Notes under the pieces: generated by a model
The model's database searches: none
What the model was told of the DNA's origin: nothing
Seen by the model: the letters and a program-made list of their open reading frames with translations, nothing else
Part shown: in pieces, positions 29,441 to 35,392 of the stretch
Layout: each line of letters begins with the position of its first letter
Position numbering within the stretch: the stretch's first letter is position 1
Position numbers and translations under genes: made by a program
NCBI GenBank assembly: GCA_049999725.1
Contig: JBNGIS010019972.1
Location: 1 to 35,392, forward strand
Length of the DNA: 35,392 nucleotides
DNA from: Haplomitrium mnioides
Lineage: Eukaryota; Marchantiophyta; Haplomitriopsida; Calobryales
Reading direction: 5' to 3'

Positions 29441-32400
29441 ATGAAAGATCTAAGAACTGTAATTGATCATGTGGTATTTTTGACAGTTCCATATCACCCA
29501 CAGTATAATCACTCAAAGTCTTGGTGCAAATCTGTTCTTAGTAGGAGGCCTGCAACCTCTGTTTCCTCTTGCATGAGGATGGCTAGATTCATTTTGGCCT
29601 TTGCCCCTCTCTTTGAAAGCTTGTTCTTTGCATGTAGTGGGAAATCTTTCCCTTTTAGAAGCTTGTCTTCCATTGACATAGTTGGCTCTTTTATAGAAAG
29701 TGCCTTTATTATGTGCAGATAGAGAGAAACAAGTTGCAATAGGTTGGTATATGGGCAATGTGCACATTCAGATGCTCAACATGAGCAATTTGTATCATTC
29801 TATATTACAGATATGGTATAGGCTTTGTTAGCATTCTCCCCCTCAATATGGGGTATTTTGTAAATTATGGAATCATTTTGTCCAATCAACTCTGGCATTC
29901 ATCTACATGGTATCTAGGATTGGAAATTCAAATCTCTATTGCATTCATGATCATAGAATTCATATTTATAAGAGTGCATATTGCATTTACAAATAAGAAA
30001 GAAGATCAATGAGATTGATTATCTATCTTTTATGTATGATCACCATTGTGAATGTATTGAACTGAATTTAGTGAATAACAGAGAATAACAAATGTATGCT
30101 TCCCTGTTTTCTTTCTGCTAGTGGTTGTGTGATTTCTTGGCTTGCTTCATGGCATGTTTGCTTTTCTTCCATGCTTGGAAATTCACTATTGTTGATATGA
30201 TTTTATTCTTGTTTGATTTGTAGACTAAAATAGAGTAGAGTAGTAGGAAGCCCAAGAGAAAGAGTATGTCTTATCATGAAATACCACACTTTTGTCAAGG
30301 ATATTGACACATGCTTTTCTTTATGTATTGTAAAGTGTGCATGAAACAACACAACAATAAAAAAAAAAGAATATTATTCCAAATAGTTGGCATGTATTGA
30401 AGCCTCTAAAGCACTTTATGTCTTATTACTTCTCCTTACTTTAAGATTCTCAATGTCGAATGCGAATATAAGTTTGACTGAATATATCATACATAGCTGA
30501 AAAAAAGTTTGACATGATATAGCATATATAGTTGAAAAAAAGTTCAACATGAAATAACATATATAGCTGATAAGTTGATAAGCATAGTTGTATTTTCACA
30601 AAGAATTTTGACTATTCCAAATGCTACATAAATGTTATACTTCCATCAGCACACAAAATCTGGTGACAGGGCTATAGATCGTTAGACAAAATTTGGTGAC
30701 CAAGTTATAAGACCTTAAGAAAAAAATTCTGGCCCTTTGGTATCAAGCAAAATAACAGACATTACTTGTGTGTCCTACTCTCCTACTTGCAAAGCATACA
30801 TGTCATCAAAATAAGCCTTCTTAGTTGGAGAGATTTGGAATTGATGAGCTTCTAAAGTGGTTGTTAAGGGCAGAATCATAGGCTAGAAAACTGACTTATA
30901 GAGATCATACTTATGCCTTGAGCTGTCTGGTTGATAGAAATTTGTTGCAGGGATTGCGTGTCGCAACAATACATCTGCATCAAATTTCTTCATTGATGTG
31001 CCTTGAATAGCATTCTGCAAGCTTTGCATCCAATAGTTGAGGATAGATGCATCCTACTTCTGAGGCAGGAGCAACCACGACAATTTTCCTAAGTAAATCT
31101 ACGCAATTCATGAAACCGTCCAATCAGCATGAAAATGCATCCCATAGATTGTAAACACATTAAGAAAGAACTGATGAGTTGCAGTCTTTTCAACCAAATT
31201 TTTGTGGAGAAAATTGCTGATTCGACTTCAAATTTTTTGAGGTGTGTTTCTTTGTAACTGTCTTCAAATGCCATCAAAAGGGTTTTGTTTCTCGTTTTTA
31301 AACATTCCCCTGCCTTTCGCATGTAGTCTGGGCAAAAATCCTCTTCGATCCAAGAGATTGCTTTTCAAGAATAATATGCAACATTGTTACTTACATAGAA
31401 GCCTCAAAGTTAGACTCGTCTGTCAAGTCAGTTCGATCGATGCCATGAAGAAACTTATAGTTCCTATATCAAGACAAAGTTTCAAACATCGATTCAATAT
31501 CTCCTTCAGTCGCTACTCATTAGGCTTCCCACTTTGATCCACGAGCACTGGTCAATTCAAAGGAGGGAGAAAACGTTTAGACCATCAACAACAGAGCATA
31601 ACCAATCGTTAACCAATTGTAGATTTGACATTCTTGAGTTTCCATTTAAAACTGCATGGAAGGAGATTCTCCATATTCAATAGTTTCAACACATCGCAAG
31701 GGCTCTCGCTTCTTCAATTGGTCATGATTATTATACCGTTTAAGAGAAGCTTCATCGGTTACGTGAAGAAACGTAGAACATAAATCTTACAACCAAAACC
31801 CGCCAAGAGAGAGAACTTCTAAATTTGTTTTGGATCAGAAACCTCAAGAAAAATTCAAGGCTCTCCATGTCCACCTTCAATAGACGTTACCTCAACAACC
31901 AAGAATCAAATTCATAGCGGAATTTTTGCCACCACTTCATTTCTAGTTGTTGTTTCCATAGCAAAAACTGTCATTGTGGTTGGCAGCGATAGTGCAGGCA
32001 CCTTCAATCAAAAATTTGGAGCTCGTGACATGTGGTATGGCAGTCTCCGCACCAACAACAATAGATCCACCATCGCACCTGCTTTGCTCACAATTTCTAG
32101 CTATAGCAGGGCTGTAGAGACGTAATGGCTTGTAGGCTAGCCGGGGGAACACAATAGCAAGAAGAGGGTTGCAAGGGGGTCACTTGCATTTTCTCGCACT
32201 AGCAGCCAAAATCAAAATCATATAACCAACGCACGCCATAGCCAAAGAGGTACCCTTTGTCTTAGTAATCAAGCTCCTACAAGCTGCACTTTGTTCTTGC
32301 AATCAATCTATGAAGCTCGGAATACTCCTCTTGCAATTGTCTGTAGCTTTGGGTTTTGCCTTAGAACTCTCATCTGCGTAGTAGTATTGCATATCTCATG

Positions 32401-32984
32401 GTTGCAGCTCTGTTTCATCGTCAAAACTTCAGCCAACTTCTTCAAAGAAGATCGTCCAAAGAAAAGTTGCCTCGAAGTGAATCATCCATTCAGAATAATC
32501 AACGCAAATCCAGATTTCTTCAACATGCTTCGATTTTCTTAGGTTGTTAAATGACCTTCTTCAACGAGCAAAATTGCTTGAGTCAGTAGTTGAAGATTTT
32601 CTTTAGAAGATTGTTATTCAATTTTCATTGAGGTTCTCTATTTCTCATTTTTCTGCACAACATTTTGTTTTTTGCAGATTCATCTTTGGCAACTATCTTT
32701 TGTATTCACTTTCTCATGGAAATATACATCGTTGCAAAGTTTGATGTTCATCTTCAAGGAATTTGGAAAATTTCCAACCGTCAGCAAAAGGCTAGTCGTC
32801 ACCTTCAACAATGTCCTCACATGCAATCTGTTTGAATCTCGGGCAGCAGAGCGCATCACTTGCTTGGACTATACTCCTACAAATTCCACTTTAGATCTTG
32901 CATTCATCTTCTACTTTGGCAACCCTTGCACTTCGAATTTTTTCCTTATGATTTCCCTCGATTTGATTGTTCATGATTTCCATC
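29441..32984. other. No recognised gene (3.5 kb)
   Basis: Both strands are stop-rich. Minus-strand ORFs near 29509-29767 rich in Lys/Glu may be a decayed copia gag but lack a knuckle. A gagggggag word on the minus strand near 29840 resembles a copia polypurine tract without supporting coding sequence. Two diverged segments near 32271-32310 and 32868-32905 share 'gctcctacaa' with 'cactttg..cttgca', suggesting an old duplication. No RNA gene seen. Confidence 0.45.
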
Positions 32985-34108
32985 CAATCCATGCAAAGGA
33001 TATTGTATGTCTTGCACTGCTATGCGTAATAGCGGAAACCACGTAGACCTCAAGAGATTATATGTAATAGCGGAAACCATCCAATCCGTGCAAACGATAT
33101 TGTATGTCTTGCACTGCTATATGTAATAGTGGAAACCATGTAGACCTCAAGAGATTATATGTAATAGCTATGTAATAGTGGAAACCATGTAGACCTCAAG
33201 AGATTATATGTAATAGCCGAGCAAAGGATATTGTATGTCTTGCATTGCTATGTGTAATAGCGAAAACCATATAGACCTCAAGAGATTATATGTAATAGGA
33301 GAAACCATCCAATCCGTGCAAAGAATATTGTATGTCTTGCACTCCTATGTGTAATAGTGGAAACCATGTAGACCTCAAGAGATTATATATAATAGCTATG
33401 TAATAGTGGAAACCATGTAGACCTCAAGAGATTATATGTAATAGCCGAGCAAAGGATATTGTATGACTTGCACTGCTATGTGTAATAGTGGAAACCATGT
33501 AGACCTCAAGGCATTATATGTAATACCCATGCAAAGGATATTGTATGTCTTGCACTGCTATGTGTAATAGTGGAAACCATATAGACCTCAAGCGATTATA
33601 TGTAATAGTTGTGCAAAGGATATTGTATGTCTTGTATTGCTATGTGTAATAGTTATAACCATGTAGACCTTAAGAGATTATATGTAATAGTCGTCCAAAG
33701 GATATTGTATGTCTTGCACTGCTATGTGTAATAGTGGAAACCATATAGACCTCAAGAGACTATATGTAATAGCGGAAACTATCCAATTCTTGCAAAGGAT
33801 ATTGTATGTCTTGCACTACTACGTGTAATAGTGGAATCCATGTAGACCTCAAGAGATTATATGTAATAGCCATGCAAAAGATATTGTATGTCTTGCACTA
33901 CTCTGTGTAATAGTGGAAACCATGTAGATCTTAAGAGATTATATGTAATAGCGGAAACCATCCAATTCGTGCAAAGGATAATGTATGTCTTGCACTGCTA
34001 TGTATAATAGTGGACACCATGTAGTCCTCAAGAGATTGTATGTAAAAGCGGAAACCATGAAATCCGTGCAAAGGATATTGTATGTCTTGCACTGCTATGT
34101 GTAATAAA
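32985..34108. repeat. Tandem array with switching unit length (82/97/131 bp), 12 copies
   Basis: The core tattgtatgtcttgcactgc occurs at 33001, 33098, 33229, 33326, 33457, 33539, 33621, 33703, 33800, 33882, 33979 and 34076 (a few with base changes). Spacings are 97, 131, 97, 131, 82, 82, 82, 97, 82, 97, 97. The 82-bp unit also holds 'gtgtaatagtggaaaccatg', 'tagacctcaagagattatat' and 'gtaatagc'. The 97-bp form adds a 15-bp ggaaaccatccaatc-type piece; the 131-bp form adds a 49-bp partial copy. The first four intervals form two 228-bp super-units. Not CRISPR: the sequence between cores is itself repeated. Confidence 0.95.
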
Positions 34109-34125
34109 TAGCCGCTACTTTGAAC

Positions 34126-34148
34126 CAGGAACCACTACTGGGTTCCTG
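34126..34148. other. Perfect 8-bp hairpin just after the array
   Basis: caggaacc (34126-34133), 7-base loop actactg, ggttcctg (34141-34148), followed 20 bp later by a run of Ts. It looks like a terminator-style hairpin, but in a plant nucleus the meaning is unknown. Confidence 0.5.
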
Positions 34149-34479
34149 TTTCACTTGACAGTCGAATTTTTTTTTTTGAAGATTTGGCATTCAAAAACAT
34201 CAAATTTAAAACTAAAATCTTCTTTTCGAAAAAAAAAATTGTTTTTTATTAACAAAAATGCATATTTTCCGTTTAGATTATATGTCAAATATTTTATTTA
34301 GAAAGAAAACTTAAAAAGCAAACATTTTGATTATTCGAATATTTTGAAAAAACTTGACACTATCGAAAATAAATTGAATTCAAGAAAAAAGAAATAAAAC
34401 ATATATATTTCGATAGAAGAAAATTACAAGAAAACCTAAATGTCTAATCGGATAAGCACTTTAAACCTGACTTGGAGCA
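34149..34479. other. AT-rich spacer, nothing recognised
   Basis: Poly-T and poly-A runs, no ORF of note, no repeat structure detected by eye. Confidence 0.5.
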
Positions 34480-34720
34480 TCGTAGCCAACAAAGTCTATG
34501 CAAGCATAGACTCCAAACCACAACCGTAAAGCCTATGCACGCATAGACTCCGAACAAGAATCCTAAATACTCTACTTGCTTTCACTCTCAACAAGAACAA
34601 CGAAGCCATGCACGCATAGACTTTCAACTACAATCCAACAGCAAAAACACGCCAAGCATCTAAAGAAGAACCCTACAGCCTATGCAAGCATGGACATTGA
34701 ACAAGAACCCTTTGATGAAT
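34480..34720. repeat. Dispersed palindromic motif tatgca(n)gcatag, four copies
   Basis: agtctatgcaagcatagact (about 34494-34513) is a perfect inverted repeat with 9-bp arms and a 2-bp centre. Related copies: cctatgcacgcatagactcc, gccatgcacgcatagacttt and cctatgcaagcatggacatt, spaced roughly 40-85 bp, each usually followed by a(a)caagaa or caaccaca-like sequence. This looks like a decayed tandem repeat near the 3' side of the methyltransferase-like gene. Confidence 0.7.
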
Positions 34721-34951
34721 GGGTGTCGATACTCTGAACAACAACTGCCTAACTTAAGCGTGCAGTGGAACTGGAGAAGAACTACAAATCCTAAAATGCG
34801 CAAAGACACTAAACAATAAGCAAAGCCTACACATAATTCTGAGATTAGAAATTGAGATCAAACCATTCTTGGACTATCAAAAGGGTCAACTTATTCTTGA
34901 GATTTACAAAAAATGAATTTTATTATAGAGGAAAAAAGTACAAACATTTTA

Positions 34952-35392
34952 TCAAACAATCTCCTCTTTCGAAGGAACTGTCTCATCTACATCTACTAGG
35001 TGAGCATCTGCAGCCGTTACAGAATCCTGATGAGACTTTGCAGTCCCCGATATCACCACAGAGTCACCAGAAGCACCTGCAGTACCAGGAGGAACAGGTT
35101 CCACCGCGATGCAATTTCGCATCAGCTTTAGAGCACAGACAAGGCCTGTGCCAAATCCAGAGCAAAGATCGAGAATCCAATCTTGCTCTGTAGAAAGATG
35201 GTCAATGAAAAAATTGTATAACGCATGTGGTTTCTGATAAACATTCACAAGAGCATCATCTCCTGGATGTTTTAGCTTCGCAGAAACTGCAGGACAGCTA
35301 AAAACGCTACGCATGGGTTGCCGAAGAAGTCCCGTTGCAGAAGAAGCTTGCAAATTGAAATGTCGCATGCTCCTCTTTCCGTCTTTTGACCA
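34952..35392 (-). CDS. N4/N6 DNA methyltransferase-like protein, C-terminal part (partial)
   Basis: The frame is open from the right window edge (35392) to a stop at 34954-34952, so the ATG at 35368 need not be the start. Key segment (window-frame residues about 48-95 from that ATG): KPHALYNFFIDHLS, then DWILDLCSGFGTGLVCALKL and RNCIAVE. This matches the end of beta-class N4-cytosine/N6-adenine methyltransferases (Pfam N6_N4_Mtase): 'HPxxKPxxLxxxLIxxxSxxGDxVLDPFxGSGTT..AAxxLxRxxIGIE', where DLCSGFGTG is the S-adenosylmethionine-binding motif I. The catalytic (D/N/S)PP(Y/W) motif should lie upstream, outside the window, as is usual for the beta class. After IAVE the sequence becomes Ser/Ala/Val-rich (PVPPGTAGASGDS... 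to SKEEIV), unlike the family, which suggests a novel tail, an unrecognised intron or decay. Substrate and role unknown. It could belong to a mobile element. Confidence 0.65.
   Translation of the reverse strand, partial: WSKDGKRSMRHFNLQASSATGLLRQPMRSVFSCPAVSAKLKHPGDDALVNVYQKPHALYNFFIDHLSTEQDWILDLCSGFGTGLVCALKLMRNCIAVEPVPPGTAGASGDSVVISGTAKSHQDSVTAADAHLVDVDETVPSKEEIV

Noticed and set aside
29905-29925. tggtatctagga as a plus-strand primer site
   Set aside because: Only a partial match to tggtatcagagc and no matching LTR pair around it.
31943-32152. Minus-strand ORF of 69 codons
   Set aside because: No recognisable domain or neighbouring exons; isolated in stop-rich DNA.
32672-33046. 124-codon plus-strand ORF running into the array
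   Set aside because: Hydrophobic low-complexity translation of AT-rich DNA with no domain; ends in the repeat.
32985-34108. CRISPR-like array
   Set aside because: The sequence between cores is itself repeated, with no unique spacers, in a plant nuclear context.

Overview
The window is nuclear DNA of a land plant. The evidence is a spliced eukaryotic gene with GT-AG introns, LTR retrotransposons of the plant copia and chromovirus (Ty3/gypsy) types, an initiator-Met-tRNA primer site and long minisatellites. I cannot name the species. Only one gene looks intact: a six-exon minus-strand homologue of the rRNA-processing factor UTP23 (3502-5693). A second coding region, open at the right edge on the minus strand (34952-35392), carries the C-terminal signature of a bacterial-type N4-cytosine/N6-adenine DNA methyltransferase.

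Left part (1-8090): short tandem duplications and a 10-N gap (1-475), a GA/CT-rich minisatellite (about 560-1900), a 187-bp tandem duplication, about 1.4 kb without a recognised gene, UTP23 with a compact upstream region holding a 12-bp G-box palindrome and an inverted CCAAT palindrome, then about 2 kb of AT-rich DNA with small tandem repeats.

Middle part (8090-29440): a nest of retroelements. Chromovirus B (minus) is cut in its RNase H region by chromovirus A (plus, about 9482-27510). A is cut in its reverse transcriptase by block X (about 11499-24649). Block X holds two diverged copies of a long direct repeat, each starting with a hairpin, plus CpG-rich minisatellites. The first copy of X is cut by a complete copia element (12096-18157) with 216-bp LTRs, 5-bp target duplications (aactg), a primer site and a polypurine tract. 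A second, minus-strand copia remnant (28189-29440) sits in the RT of element B. All element coding regions are broken by stops, frameshifts, deletions or lost catalytic residues, so none looks autonomous.

Right part (29440-35392): about 3.5 kb without recognised genes, a 12-copy tandem array (32985-34108) whose unit switches between 82, 97 and 131 bp, a short hairpin, a region with repeated palindromic motifs, and the partial methyltransferase-like gene. A 100-N gap (24650-24749) hides the right boundary of X.
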